The notes: generated by a model not told the origin, from the letters alone. Numbered from the stretch's first letter, positions 19,364 through 28,519 are shown. The stretch is DNA of 64,000 bases from Paracrocinitomix mangrovi (GCF_019740355.2 NZ_CP091819.1:2108001-2172000); one strand, 5' to 3'. Translations and numbers: made by a program.

Positions 19364-19565
19364 CAAGTGTTTGGCTAAAGCTAGCAATTTACTTTGTCCA
19401 ACGAAAATGAAATTGAAGCTGGATTGCGTTCGATCCTGATATTTATCGGGAGTGTGGGTAAAAAATTCGGACTTTGGTTGTTGACCGTATGTTGGCTACC
19501 CGGACATTTGACGCACCACTGGGAGCTAAACTGCGCGGGGATTTGAATTTTACTTACTGTTATAG
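19364..19565 (-). repeat. attC site, long type
   Basis: The left arm gtttggctaaagctagc is clear. The right end tacttactgttatag is intact, but the left outer end has aag in place of aac. The loop contains an imperfect cctgatatttatcggg dyad. Confidence 0.7.
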
Positions 19566-20009
19566 CTAGTTTTCTATTCTGCTAAGTTCGAACTGCCATC
19601 CCTTTTTCCATCTGCTATAAAATTCTTTTGCAAAACTATTAGGAACTGGTAAAGCCCAGTAAGCTTCATCAACTACAATTTCAAAAGACATAACTTCACC
19701 ATCATACTCTGTCATTTTAATTTCAGTAGGATTTAATTCTGATTTTATAATAATTATTGAATCTGATTTAAATGATGAATCGTCATATTTAGAATTAATT
19801 ATCTCTCCATCATTATTTACGACTAAAATTCCCTCTTTGAAGTCGAATTCGCTATTAAGTTCTAGACAATTTAACTCAGCTGTTAAACTAATCGGTTCAA
19901 AATTAGCAGAAGTCAACTCCCATTTTCCATTAAGTTCTGGCATGTTGTTGCAAGAAAACAACACAATAACCAGTAGAATAAGAAATGTATTAAGATACCT
20001 CATATTCAA
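19566..20009 (-). CDS. Lipocalin-like lipoprotein
   Basis: A 147-residue lipoprotein (FSC, Cys20). LNGKWELTSANFEP followed by alternating strands is typical of small lipocalin-like Bacteroidota lipoproteins. No ligand can be inferred. The start is 11 bp from the adjacent attC core, as in other cassettes. Confidence 0.62.
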   Translation of the reverse strand: MNMRYLNTFLILLVIVLFSCNNMPELNGKWELTSANFEPISLTAELNCLELNSEFDFKEGILVVNNDGEIINSKYDDSSFKSDSIIIIKSELNPTEIKMTEYDGEVMSFEIVVDEAYWALPVPNSFAKEFYSRWKKGWQFELSRIEN

Positions 20010-20016
20010 TTAATTT

Positions 20017-20147
20017 ACACTAACGTTTGGCTAAAGCAAGCAATACACTTTGTTCAATGAAAATGAAATTGAATAGCGTGCGATCCCGACAGCTATCTGG
20101 AGTGCGAGTAAAAAAGTGAAGGACACATTCATTACCTGTTGTATTAG
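20017..20147 (-). repeat. attC site
   Basis: Left end cactaacgtttggctaaag; right end attacctgttgtattagga. The right inner arm is altered (attac instead of ctttac). Loop has a cccgacagctatctgg dyad. Confidence 0.7.
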
Positions 20148-20149
20148 GA

Positions 20150-20902
20150 TTAGTTTTCTTTTTCATTTCTAGGTACTGCAATATAAAAGGTGTATTCCCT
20201 GTCTACCACTTTAGCAGATGAAATAGGATAGTATCCACAATCCATTATTGGATCCATTTTCCAATAATGATCATTTAAATATATTCTAAGACGAACATGA
20301 GCACCTTTTTTATATGGTCCATCAGCTGCAGTGAAAACTATGTCAGATAATTTTACATTATCATAAGCATTGACAATTAAATTCATCAATGAATCTTTAT
20401 GTTCAACAATCCAATTTAACCTTTCAGGACCAAAGCCCCAAGGTGAAAACTCTTCTGGTTTAAAATAACTTTCAAATTCTACCATATGTGTTTTGTCGGA
20501 TGCTTGATCATCATAATAGAAAGGAGTGTTTGTTCTTCTTAAACTGTCTATGTAATACGATTTTTTATTGTAGTTAAAAGTTTGCTTTAAAATTTTTACT
20601 GGCTTGAACATTTCTTGAATTGATTTATAATCAAAATCAGTTGAGTCACAATAAGCAAAATGTTCATTTTTTTGATTGTTTTTAATAACCCAGAATCTAT
20701 AATACTGAGCACAATCAGAATTTTTTAAATTTTTTCTTTTTGATGGTTCCAGAATTTTGTCAAAATCATTTATTGGGAATGAATCTAAGTTGGTATAGTA
20801 CAGGCCTCTGGCCCAAAAACTATCTTCAAACAAGATGAAATTTTTGGATTGTGCGTTTCCAATATTCGGTAACAATAATATAAAAAGTAAAATTCTATTC
20901 AT
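20150..20902 (-). CDS. Exported hypothetical protein
   Basis: A 250-residue protein with a signal peptide (about 1-17, NIGNAQ). The body is aromatic and basic, with YCDSTDFDYKSIQEMFKPVK and a C-terminal strand-rich part. Its TAA stop lies inside the conserved right end of the attC. No family recognised. Confidence 0.6.
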   Translation of the reverse strand: MNRILLFILLLPNIGNAQSKNFILFEDSFWARGLYYTNLDSFPINDFDKILEPSKRKNLKNSDCAQYYRFWVIKNNQKNEHFAYCDSTDFDYKSIQEMFKPVKILKQTFNYNKKSYYIDSLRRTNTPFYYDDQASDKTHMVEFESYFKPEEFSPWGFGPERLNWIVEHKDSLMNLIVNAYDNVKLSDIVFTAADGPYKKGAHVRLRIYLNDHYWKMDPIMDCGYYPISSAKVVDREYTFYIAVPRNEKEN

Positions 20903-20908
20903 TAATTA

Positions 20909-21047
20909 ACCCTAACGTTTGGCTAAAGCTAGCAATTTACTTTGTTCAACGAAGATGAAATAGTAGTTCAATTGCTTGCGATCCTAATATTTATCGGGTG
21001 TGTAGGTAAAAAAGGGAAGAACATGCGTAATGCCTTCTGTATTAGCG
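20909..21047 (-). repeat. attC site
   Basis: Left end accctaacgtttggctaaagc, right end tgccttctgtattagcgc. The left end pairs approximately with the end of the cassette to its left (tattaggatta). Confidence 0.72.
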
Positions 21048-21662
21048 CAGGTTTTTCAACTCACTTAAAATTTCAAATCTCATTTCGCTAGCGCATTGTC
21101 GTTTATGTTCTATAATATTATTCCAGGTATCAATATGATGACTAGTTTCTTCGCCATCAATAGTCTTTATCATTTTGGGTTCTTCGGTATATAAAATTGT
21201 GACAATTTCATTAGAATATTTTAATAATGACGGTTCAATTTTGCCATCATTGTTATAAATAGTTGAGTCCTCCTCATTAGTTGTGTAGTGAGTGGTGGTA
21301 ATTGTTTTATATAGAATGGAGTCTTTGAAGTAGCATTTGCTTATTGTATGAGAAAAACCTACAGCATGCAATCCAGATAGGAACATTATAGAGTCTCCAA
21401 GAGTATAACCTGCAAGTGCTCCACCGCACAAAGACATTTCGTGATATTCTATTTTTTTAAGTTTGTTGTTTTCGTATAGTGAATCTGTCAATTTTACAAA
21501 TTGATTTATCTCAAATTCAGAAGCAGCTATATTTTCAACAGCAGTAATGGGAATTCTTTCTACTTCCGCGTCATTCTCAGAAATACCTGAATCTGTTTGA
21601 TCCGAACAGGAAAAAAACAACATAATAATTGCTATGGAAAACGAATTAGAAAGATTCATCAA
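21042..21662 (-). CDS. Hypothetical lipoprotein
   Basis: A 206-residue lipoprotein (FFSC, Cys19) with an acidic linker and then a body with CGGALAGYTLGDS and a C-terminal Cys. No family recognised. Its stop overlaps the R'' end of the attC. Confidence 0.6.
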   Translation of the reverse strand: MMNLSNSFSIAIIMLFFSCSDQTDSGISENDAEVERIPITAVENIAASEFEINQFVKLTDSLYENNKLKKIEYHEMSLCGGALAGYTLGDSIMFLSGLHAVGFSHTISKCYFKDSILYKTITTTHYTTNEEDSTIYNNDGKIEPSLLKYSNEIVTILYTEEPKMIKTIDGEETSHHIDTWNNIIEHKRQCASEMRFEILSELKNLR

Positions 21663-21663
21663 T

Positions 21664-21756
21664 ATGTGCTAGCGTTTAGTTAAAGTTAGCAAATTTTTTA
21701 CGCCCTGAAGAGAGATGGACAAGAGTGGATGTAAGTTTACTTACTGTGTTATCTGC
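21664..21756 (-). repeat. attC site, short type
   Basis: About 90 bp: left end tgtgctagcgtttagttaaag, right arm gtttacttactgtgttatctgc. The long loop of neighbouring sites is missing. Confidence 0.68.
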
Positions 21757-21770
21757 AGTTTTTACACTGG

Positions 21771-22319
21771 TTATTCTGTCCCAATCAATTCACCATTCCA
21801 ATTATAATATTTCCAGACTCCTCTTTTAATTCTTCTTCCTCTTAGTACATAAATGTGTTTGTTTCCATATGAATCTTCTTGGATCAAACTTGAGTCTCTA
21901 AGTTCCCATTCTTTTGCAATATTAATTGAGCCATCTTCAAAATGCTTTTCAAATTGATAATATCGCTCGGAAAGAATATCTGTTCCGGTAGCAATTTCAT
22001 TTTCATCAATGATCCATAGCGTGTCTTTTCTAGGATGGAAGTGATTTTTATTGGCAAATGTGTCAACGGAGTTCTGAATTGAAGGCATTGTATATGTGAG
22101 AAAGACTGAATCATCATACACTTCATAAACCCCTTGGTTTTCAATAATCGCGTTACTTTGAAAACTCTTCAAATAAAAAGTGGAGTCCGATTTGAAAGTC
22201 AAAACGAGTTCACCTCCTTCTGGAAATTTCAAGCAGTACTTACCCCAAATGAATTCTGGATCAAAAGAATTGTTCCAAAGAATCAATGGTAATAAGGATA
22301 TGAGAATTGCGGAACGCAC
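21771..22319 (-). CDS. Exported lipocalin-like protein with YwqK-type tail
   Basis: A 182-residue protein with a short signal-like N-terminus. The first part (FIWGKYCLKFPEGGELVLTFKSDSTFYLKSF) resembles lipocalin-like stress proteins. The last residues (RGVWKYYNWNGELIGTE) look like one MORN/YwqK hairpin. No attC can be recognised between it and the next gene (22320-22404), so that site has probably been lost. Confidence 0.58.
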   Translation of the reverse strand: MRSAILISLLPLILWNNSFDPEFIWGKYCLKFPEGGELVLTFKSDSTFYLKSFQSNAIIENQGVYEVYDDSVFLTYTMPSIQNSVDTFANKNHFHPRKDTLWIIDENEIATGTDILSERYYQFEKHFEDGSINIAKEWELRDSSLIQEDSYGNKHIYVLRGRRIKRGVWKYYNWNGELIGTE

Positions 22320-22404
22320 TATAAAGTTTCAAGTTTATAACCTATAGATGAAAACATTGGAACGTTTCCATAATTGGAGCTAACTGGTATGTTCTGAATT
22401 GTTT

Positions 22405-22992
22405 TCAATCATTCCATTTAAAACAGTTGTATTGACTTTTTCTTCCAGCAGTTAAGTCCATTCCAGGTCTACTGCGTTCCCTTGCAGCTTGCCAAGTGCT
22501 TTCCGGAATATAAATTTGTAATTTCTCTGGCAGATATCGATTCAAGATAGTTACAACTTTGAAAACTGTTGAGTCAAAATTATTGTACATGACAATACTT
22601 GTACAACCTTTGTCCGCCTTGACTTTCAATTCATAACATGCTCCGCTTCTAACATACATATTGGAATAGGAAATTTCAGTATTCTCTAGACCTTTGAATA
22701 AACTGGAAATTGAGTCTAGATCGTTTTGATCAATCTGAATAATTAGGCTAGTGTCCTTCGATACATAAAAAGTGTCTTCAAATTCAGTGCCTTCGAATTC
22801 AATAAAATTAATGGAATCAGTTTCAATTTGATATGTATATTCTAAATCATGATTTTTAAGATAAATCCTATTTGAAGGTGCTCGTCCTAAATTTGAGCCA
22901 AGTCCATAAGAGGCATATTTAAGCTCAAAATCCTGACCGAAACAAACCGTTGAGACTAACAAAAAAAATAATATGAGTTGAGTTAAACGCAT
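22405..22992 (-). CDS. Exported hypothetical protein
   Basis: A 195-residue protein with a clear signal peptide (about 1-19, VCFGQ). The beta-rich body contains two Cys (GACYELKVKADKGCTSIVMYNN) likely joined as a disulfide. No family recognised. Confidence 0.6.
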   Translation of the reverse strand: MRLTQLILFFLLVSTVCFGQDFELKYASYGLGSNLGRAPSNRIYLKNHDLEYTYQIETDSINFIEFEGTEFEDTFYVSKDTSLIIQIDQNDLDSISSLFKGLENTEISYSNMYVRSGACYELKVKADKGCTSIVMYNNFDSTVFKVVTILNRYLPEKLQIYIPESTWQAARERSRPGMDLTAGRKSQYNCFKWND

Positions 22993-22999
22993 AATTATT

Positions 23000-23089
23000 C
23001 ATAACATTTACCTAAAGCTAACAATTTACTTTGTTCAACGAAAATAAAATTGTAGTTGGATTGCGTGCGTTTTACCTATTCTGTCAGCA
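23000..23089 (-). repeat. attC site, short type
   Basis: Left end cataacatttacctaaagc; right end gcgttttacctattctgtcagca, with the R'' core altered (gtcagca for gttagca). Confidence 0.62.
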
Positions 23090-23099
23090 ACAGTTCTCA

Positions 23100-23732
23100 T
23101 TAGTCAAATTCAAAATATACTTTGAACCATACTTTTCTACCTACTGAAGTCCTGTTCCTTGATTCACGCACCTTTTTATGGTACAGTTTATAGAAATAAA
23201 AATCACCTTTTCTTTTCATATTTACCTGTGCTAAATACTCCAATCTTACATGAAATGGAAGGAAATAAATTCTGTATGAGTTGTATGCTGGATCAAAATT
23301 AAATTCAATTGTATCCGAGAAATAGCGAATAATCAGAGTATCGTTTAGTGATGTTTGCGAAACTAAAAATTGTCCATCAAATACCATTTCAAGATTATGT
23401 CCATTTTGAACCTTGAAAACTTCAATTCTTGAACTGTCCATAATATTGAAAAGTTCAATTTTTATTGAATCAGAGTGAGCTTTTTCATTGAGTACTGAAG
23501 TTCCAGGTACTGGTATAGAATCATAATTGAATTTGATGTTTCGTTTTGATCTGTCATAGGTCCCAAAGCCAATTGACTGCCCAGTGCAATGATTGAAATG
23601 ATACTCAAATTTTCCATTATCGTAAAGGATGTAATAACGGCTGTACATATTCGCATCTCTTTCCCTTAAAGTATCTTGTGAGCTAGCGAGGAATGAAGAG
23701 CAAATGAAGAAAAGTGCAGATAACAACTTCAT
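23100..23732 (-). CDS. Exported hypothetical protein
   Basis: A 210-residue protein with a signal peptide (about 1-18, FLASSQ). The body is rich in Tyr, Phe and Arg (YYILYDNGKFEYHFNHCTG). The C-terminus is basic and ends in an aromatic strand. Unknown function. Confidence 0.6.
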   Translation of the reverse strand: MKLLSALFFICSSFLASSQDTLRERDANMYSRYYILYDNGKFEYHFNHCTGQSIGFGTYDRSKRNIKFNYDSIPVPGTSVLNEKAHSDSIKIELFNIMDSSRIEVFKVQNGHNLEMVFDGQFLVSQTSLNDTLIIRYFSDTIEFNFDPAYNSYRIYFLPFHVRLEYLAQVNMKRKGDFYFYKLYHKKVRESRNRTSVGRKVWFKVYFEFD

Positions 23733-23765
23733 GTGTTTTTGATGCTAAAAAAAGTAGATTCCATA

Positions 23766-23895
23766 AATGCCTAACTTTTGCTTAAAGTTAGGCATTTACT
23801 GTATTCAACGAAAATGAAATTGAAGTTGGATTAGTAGATGATACTTACAGACAAAAAGGAGAACATCAATTTAATAGAATATGTGGGACGTCGTT
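23766..23895 (-). repeat. Partial attC-like site
   Basis: The left arm atgcctaacttttgcttaaag and ggcatttac loop are recognisable. The right end is not; the atttaatagaatatgtggg stretch may be its remnant. Confidence 0.42.
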
Positions 23896-23907
23896 TTTTT
23901 TCTGTGG

Positions 23908-24489
23908 TCAGTGATAATTATCAAAAATCACTTCATTAAAATATTCAAATTTTTTAGGTTCATGAGTATTCGTCCAAATTCCATTTAAATCAAATTGAAC
24001 GATCATAAGTGAGTCTTTTATTTCTCTAAAAATAACGCTACCCTTTAAATCTGTGACTACCCAAAAATTAGAAAGAATCCCCATTTCCGTAATTTTTAGA
24101 TTCATTTGATCATTAGGTATTAAATATTCACTGTCAACCTTCAGATTGAGGTAATTTGAAATTTCAAAATGAATTTCAGGAGAGGAAATTAATATATCAG
24201 ATTGACCATGTACAGACTCCCCATCTGTATAACATTTTAATACTCTAGAATTAGGATTTTCAGAGCTTATTACGAAAATTGGAAAACTCACAGAAGAGTC
24301 AATTATTGAGGAATGAAATATCACAGGACTTTTATCTGTTTCTTGTTGAATTCCAGGTTCAATTGCATTTGCATTGTTATTGGTAAAATCAACCTCATTA
24401 TTAATTTCAATTCCTTCTGTTGCTGTGTTATGCGAACCACAATTGATTAACAGTAATGAAAGTGCGAAAAAGGAAAGAAATAGTTTCAT
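23908..24489 (-). CDS. Hypothetical lipoprotein
   Basis: A 193-residue lipoprotein (INC, Cys17) with a polar linker of about 35 residues, then a beta-rich domain. No family recognised. It is one of the array's many lipoprotein cassettes. Confidence 0.6.
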   Translation of the reverse strand: MKLFLSFFALSLLLINCGSHNTATEGIEINNEVDFTNNNANAIEPGIQQETDKSPVIFHSSIIDSSVSFPIFVISSENPNSRVLKCYTDGESVHGQSDILISSPEIHFEISNYLNLKVDSEYLIPNDQMNLKITEMGILSNFWVVTDLKGSVIFREIKDSLMIVQFDLNGIWTNTHEPKKFEYFNEVIFDNYH

Positions 24490-24495
24490 AACTCA

Positions 24496-24620
24496 TGGTA
24501 ACAAACGTTTGAGCAAAGCTATTATTTTACAGTTTCCAAAGCAAGTAAAAATGAAGTTGGATTAGGACTCTCAAAAACAATAAGATTTAGGGTAAAGGGA
24601 AAACAATCGGCGTTGTTTGC
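24496..24620 (-). repeat. Partial attC-like site
   Basis: The left arm ggtaacaaacgtttgagcaaagct is well kept, including the gagcaaag variant. The right arm has decayed (cggcgttgtttgctac). Confidence 0.42.
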
Positions 24621-24674
24621 TACATAAAATAGGAAATGATAACGAAATGCTTCACATTCTTTAAACAGTCCGTA

Positions 24675-25124
24675 TTATTTCACTTTCACACCTTTCTCCT
24701 TCAGTGTATCAAGGAAAAGCTTCATTGATTGCACGTTTTTTTTACCAGTTAGTATAGCGTAAAGTATATCTAAAATTGAAATTTTTCCGCCTGGATCAAT
24801 AAAATACGATTTGGACTTATTGCCTTCTTTGACCTTTATTTGGATATACATGTACAAATTAAATTCATAGAATTTCACATGTACTATATCATCATAAGTA
24901 TATCGCTTCTTTCCTAGGAAAATAAAACTTTCATTAAAGTATAAACTGCTTAGTTTGATATATAAAGTAGCGTAAAGAATACTAACAATTCCTAGAAAAA
25001 ACAGGAAGAATTTAGACGTTCCTTTATATAAAGCAAAAAAGCCAAATCCGTATAGTAATAGTGATAGAATATACTTTTTTACGAATGTTATATCTGATGA
25101 TATTCTAATTCCTTCCTCCTTCAT
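24675..25124 (-). CDS. Two-helix membrane protein with PH-like domain
   Basis: A 149-residue protein: two adjacent helices (about 15-55), then a beta-rich domain (SSLYFNESFIFLGKKRYTYDDIVHVKFYEF) like bacterial PH domains. Same plan as 30987-31463 and 14239-14739. Function unknown. Confidence 0.6.
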   Translation of the reverse strand: MKEEGIRISSDITFVKKYILSLLLYGFGFFALYKGTSKFFLFFLGIVSILYATLYIKLSSLYFNESFIFLGKKRYTYDDIVHVKFYEFNLYMYIQIKVKEGNKSKSYFIDPGGKISILDILYAILTGKKNVQSMKLFLDTLKEKGVKVK

Positions 25125-25157
25125 TCTTTGTCAAAATTTTGGGTTATTCGAGGTTAA

Positions 25158-25250
25158 AGCCGCGTTTGGCTAAAGCTAGCAAATTACTTTGTTCAACGAA
25201 AATAAAATTGAAGTTGGATTGCGTGCATTTTACCTATTGTGATATAACCT
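25158..25250 (-). repeat. attC site, short type
   Basis: Left arm gccgcgtttggctaaagc has a damaged outer core (gcg for aac). Right end ttttacctattgtgatataacc has ata where most sites have tta. Nearly the same sequence as 25722-25814. Confidence 0.58.
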
Positions 25251-25709
25251 GTTTTTCACTTCATCTAACAAAAGGGTACAGAGTTCCTTATTCGAAATGA
25301 ATTCAGCAGACTCTGAGAACATGTAGTCATATTCTACTTTGAATCCTTTTTGGGTTCCAGTAATTTTTTCTACTTCAGATTTTTCTATTAGCTCTTTTGT
25401 ATTGTTCCCCAGGTAATCAATTCCGGAGTATTTTCCGAATAATTTTCCAAGACCTTTTCTTCTAGAAATGTTCAGTTCCGCAAAATTTATTTTGTCCGAT
25501 TTGAAAAAAGCTATAGTCCTATAGGTATTGTATCCTTTTGTTGATTTTCGGATTTTCCCTTCAATTATTAGTTGTCCACCGTTGAAGTCCGTTGAGTAAT
25601 GGTATTCAGTCGTTTTACCGAATGAATGTGGCTGTTCATCAATTTTCAACACACCATTTGTTTCTTCAGCATATTGCTTCCAAAAATCATCTATTTCCTT
25701 CCAATTCAT
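25230..25709 (-). CDS. Hypothetical cytoplasmic protein
   Basis: About 159 residues. The frame is open to a TTG at 25727 that lies in the attC core; the ATG at 25709 (MNWKEIDDFWKQY) is preferred. The stop is inside the attC: the last seven codons read through its R'' and spacer, so the cassette end has become coding. No signal peptide. Family not recognised. Confidence 0.58.
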   Translation of the reverse strand: MNWKEIDDFWKQYAEETNGVLKIDEQPHSFGKTTEYHYSTDFNGGQLIIEGKIRKSTKGYNTYRTIAFFKSDKINFAELNISRRKGLGKLFGKYSGIDYLGNNTKELIEKSEVEKITGTQKGFKVEYDYMFSESAEFISNKELCTLLLDEVKNRLYHNR

Positions 25710-25721
25710 ATCACCAATGGC

Positions 25722-25814
25722 AAACAACGTTTGGCTAAAGCTAGCAATTTACTTTGTTCAACGAAAATGAAATTGTAGTTGGATTGCGTGCACTTTACCT
25801 ATTGTGATATAACC
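25722..25814 (-). repeat. attC site, short type
   Basis: Left end aaacaacgtttggctaaagc; right arm actttacctattgtgatataaccc. Very similar to the preceding site, suggesting exchange or duplication of sites. Confidence 0.65.
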
Positions 25815-25834
25815 CGTTTTCTATTCCAACAAAG

Positions 25835-26194
25835 CTAGTCTGTAATTGGTTCGCCTCCAATGCTCATAGGCGTACTAGCTGAATAGTCAATATTGTCAGT
25901 AAAATGCAAAATTATTCCAAGTAACAGTGTAATTCCAGCTAGAATTAGTTTGAGTCTAGCCCGTTTTTTAATCTGCGTCCAAATCCAAATCAATAAAATA
26001 AGTCCAAAAATCAAAGTCCAAATCATTAAAATTGGGTATTCCGTAATAGAATTATCTATTGGAGAGAATTCTTCTTGTAATTCAGGATGTTCAATTAAGA
26101 ATTCCTTTAAGTTCTGGTAATTCATTAACTCCATGATTTTATACGAAAACATGTAAACTAAGAATAATCCAGTCGATAGATTTATGAATTTCAT
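25835..26194 (-). CDS. Three-helix membrane protein, hypothetical
   Basis: A 119-residue protein with hydrophobic helices at about 5-20, 50-70 and 80-97, with basic residues between the last two (KKRARLK). No family recognised. Confidence 0.56.
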   Translation of the reverse strand: MKFINLSTGLFLVYMFSYKIMELMNYQNLKEFLIEHPELQEEFSPIDNSITEYPILMIWTLIFGLILLIWIWTQIKKRARLKLILAGITLLLGIILHFTDNIDYSASTPMSIGGEPITD

Positions 26195-26211
26195 AAGTCC
26201 TATTATAATGG

Positions 26212-26391
26212 GTTATAACGATTATGCAAAGTTAGGAATTTACCATGTTCAACGAAAGCTTTGCTGTAGTTGAATGCCGTCTTCGACTTAGTGTAGCAAA
26301 GCTTGATGTTCGGTGGCCTAAACCCCGGTCCCGATAGCTATCGGAAGGGAAGCCCGGATATGTACACGTACTGAGAGGTAATGTGTTATGT
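26212..26391 (-). repeat. attC site, long type
   Basis: Left end gggttataacgattatgcaaag; right end ggtaatgtgttatgtagc. The loop has a cccgatagctatcgg dyad. The left end pairs with the end of the cassette to its left (atataaccc). Confidence 0.66.
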
Positions 26392-26399
26392 AGCGCTTT

Positions 26400-26903
26400 C
26401 TACTCTGGGTCAAGTACAAACTTTTCTTTTGACCAATTAAGGAAATGGTCGTCAATAATCTGGTCAATATTACTTCGATTAGCTCCTTTCCAGTACCATT
26501 GAACTTCTTGTCTTAGAAGATCTTCCTTTGCCCATCTGAGCAATGCGAAGTCTTGGATAGACCTATTTAAATTAAATTCGTTATACATTCCACCAAGGAT
26601 TCTTAAAACTTCAATTGGTTTTCTTTTGTCATTTATAACTTGGTTTCTTAGGAACATTATATAATTACCAATAAGTTCTTGCTGATCATTAATATTAATG
26701 TTAAGTTCTCTGCAAACTGCATCTGTTAAATCTTTCATCTCAAATGCATAAAATGGAGGTCTTTCCCCAGCTAGAATATAAAGTGACTCAGAATTAAACC
26801 CAAGATTAATCATTTCTTCCGCCCAGTCAACCCACCGCATATCATTAACAACACCGGTTGCTTTAAGATATAACATTTCATATGTTGAATCTGGGAAGTT
26901 CAT
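26400..26903 (-). CDS. Hypothetical helical cytoplasmic protein
   Basis: A 167-residue all-helical protein without a signal peptide: MRWVDWAEEMINLGFNSESLYILAGE, then helices rich in Leu, Arg and Asn. It resembles small soluble proteins of unknown function common in mobile regions, but I cannot assign a family. Confidence 0.58.
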   Translation of the reverse strand: MNFPDSTYEMLYLKATGVVNDMRWVDWAEEMINLGFNSESLYILAGERPPFYAFEMKDLTDAVCRELNININDQQELIGNYIMFLRNQVINDKRKPIEVLRILGGMYNEFNLNRSIQDFALLRWAKEDLLRQEVQWYWKGANRSNIDQIIDDHFLNWSKEKFVLDPE

Positions 26904-26914
26904 GAGGCGAATGC

Positions 26915-27000
26915 TTCAAAACGTTTGGCTAAAGCTAGCAATTTACTTTGTTCAACGAAAATGAAATTAAAATAGAATGTCGATATAAAGTATGTTATAC
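26915..27000 (-). repeat. attC site, short type, right arm altered
   Basis: Left arm caaaacgtttggctaaagctagc is kept. The right part gatataaagtatgttatac keeps only the outer gttatac core. Confidence 0.55.
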
Positions 27001-27016
27001 AAATCACGGCTAATTT

Positions 27017-27574
27017 TCAATCAATCCAATTCTTTACGCCACAGAAGGTAAAAAATGTTTTTATTCGTTGAAGTCGGTTAGTATTGTCACAAGCGTATCC
27101 CCAAAATGCATCCACAGTACCATTCCATCTGTCACAGTCAAAAGCAATTTCAAAGAACGCTATTGGTTGCTGATTTCTATAAAATACTATTGCTTCATGA
27201 GGAAAATAATCGCAGTCCAAAGCCGACCTTTCATTTCCACAAACCTCTGTGACCTTCCAACTAAGAAAAGTAGATTTTAATGAGTCTATTTGCTCATCAT
27301 TCAACTCTATAGTTTCAAGAGAATTTTCTATTAAAACTTTGTCTCCTGAGATTAAATCAACGGGAACTTCATTTCCTACGCTTTCCTGATAAACAAATAG
27401 TTTTACTGAATTAAAACTGTTCCAAGGAAACAATGTGTCGAGATTATAAAGTTCTCTATAGTCTTGATACGCGCAAGTTATATTTTGCTCACCTTCTTCA
27501 GAACAGTCAATTGTTCCACAAGATAGAGTAAAGAAACAAATTGTGATAGTATTAATGACAATCCAAGTTCGCAT
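27017..27574 (-). CDS. Hypothetical lipoprotein, Cys-rich
   Basis: About 185 residues from ATG 27574 (MRTWIVINTITICFFTLSC, lipid Cys19). The frame is open to 27625, but the extra residues are translated attC and should be ignored. The mature part has several Cys pairs. No family recognised. Confidence 0.62.
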   Translation of the reverse strand: MRTWIVINTITICFFTLSCGTIDCSEEGEQNITCAYQDYRELYNLDTLFPWNSFNSVKLFVYQESVGNEVPVDLISGDKVLIENSLETIELNDEQIDSLKSTFLSWKVTEVCGNERSALDCDYFPHEAIVFYRNQQPIAFFEIAFDCDRWNGTVDAFWGYACDNTNRLQRIKTFFTFCGVKNWID

Positions 27575-27579
27575 TATAT

Positions 27580-27655
27580 AATTTAATGTTTGTGTAAAGC
27601 TAGTTCTTGAGCACGAACGGCACAAGCGGTATGCTTTACTTATTATGTTATGTTT
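27580..27655 (-). repeat. attC site, short type
   Basis: About 75 bp: left arm aatgtttgtgtaaagctag, right arm gctttacttattatgttatg. gtaaagc and gctttac pair exactly; the loop is short. Confidence 0.62.
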
Positions 27656-27675
27656 GGTTTTTTCAATTTTTTATG

Positions 27676-28095
27676 TCAATCTATTTCTAGCTTACATTCA
27701 TCAAATTCAATAAAAAGACATTCCCTAGTATTACTAACTTTCCAACTTCCATCAGTCCATAACATATCATAGCAAAATTCCATTTGTCCATACTTTACTC
27801 CATAAAAAGACCTTTCTTCTATTGATTTACATATGGCAGAATTTCCTTCTATTTCACATTGTACACATTTCACTTGAGTATTGTATTTTGTACATGGATT
27901 ATATTCATTAGTTTCCTTATAAAATACGGCGAAATCTCCAGTGGATAATTCTAAAACTTTATCTTGTTCACAATTAGCTATGGCTTCTGTGAATTCTTTG
28001 ACTACTTCTTCAGGAGTATCTGGTTCTGTGGAACAAGAAACAAGAGTTAAAAAAAGTATAGCCAAATAAGGGGATTTAATCAAAGTTTCTTTCAT
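27676..28095 (-). CDS. NTF2-like lipoprotein (TPEVV family)
   Basis: About 139 residues from ATG 28095 (MKETLIKSPYLAI, lipid Cys21). PDTPEEVVKEFTEAIANCEQDKVLELSTGDF is related to 18574-19338 and to the next gene. There are three spaced Cys pairs. It overlaps the end of 28076-28504, so both belong to one cassette; there is no attC between them. Function unknown. Confidence 0.63.
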   Translation of the reverse strand: MKETLIKSPYLAILFLTLVSCSTEPDTPEEVVKEFTEAIANCEQDKVLELSTGDFAVFYKETNEYNPCTKYNTQVKCVQCEIEGNSAICKSIEERSFYGVKYGQMEFCYDMLWTDGSWKVSNTRECLFIEFDECKLEID

Positions 28096-28504
28096 TAGGT
28101 TCTGATTCATCTATGTCATTGTTGTCTTTTAAAGTGATATCATAATCATGATTTAGATTATCAATCAACCACTTGTTATCTTCCTTAACAAGATCCCAAA
28201 AGGTTGTTATGAAGATCAGTTCTCTTTCTTCATAGCAGTTACACGTGGCTGTTTCGTTATTAACCTTACAAATTACGGAGTCAATTTTAGCTTCATATGG
28301 ACTACAACCTAATTCTATAGTGCCTTCCACAGATTCTTTGAAATTTCCTTTTTCAGTACATAAACTAAGAACTTCCTCGCATTTTCCCTGACTTAAGTAA
28401 GTTTCTATTTTTTTCACAACGTCTTCAGGCGTATCGGTGTTTGCCTTACATCCATGTAAAACTTGACTGACTATTAGGATAAATATGATAAAAGGGTATT
28501 TCAT
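28076..28504 (-). CDS. NTF2-like lipoprotein (TPEVV family)
   Basis: A 142-residue lipoprotein (HGC, Cys19): NTDTPEDVVKKIETYLSQGKCEEVLSLCTEKG, the same family as its downstream neighbour. The pair may have arisen by a tandem duplication inside the cassette followed by divergence. Function unknown. Confidence 0.63.
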   Translation of the reverse strand: MKYPFIIFILIVSQVLHGCKANTDTPEDVVKKIETYLSQGKCEEVLSLCTEKGNFKESVEGTIELGCSPYEAKIDSVICKVNNETATCNCYEERELIFITTFWDLVKEDNKWLIDNLNHDYDITLKDNNDIDESEPNERNFD

Positions 28505-28519
28505 TTATCAATATCAATT

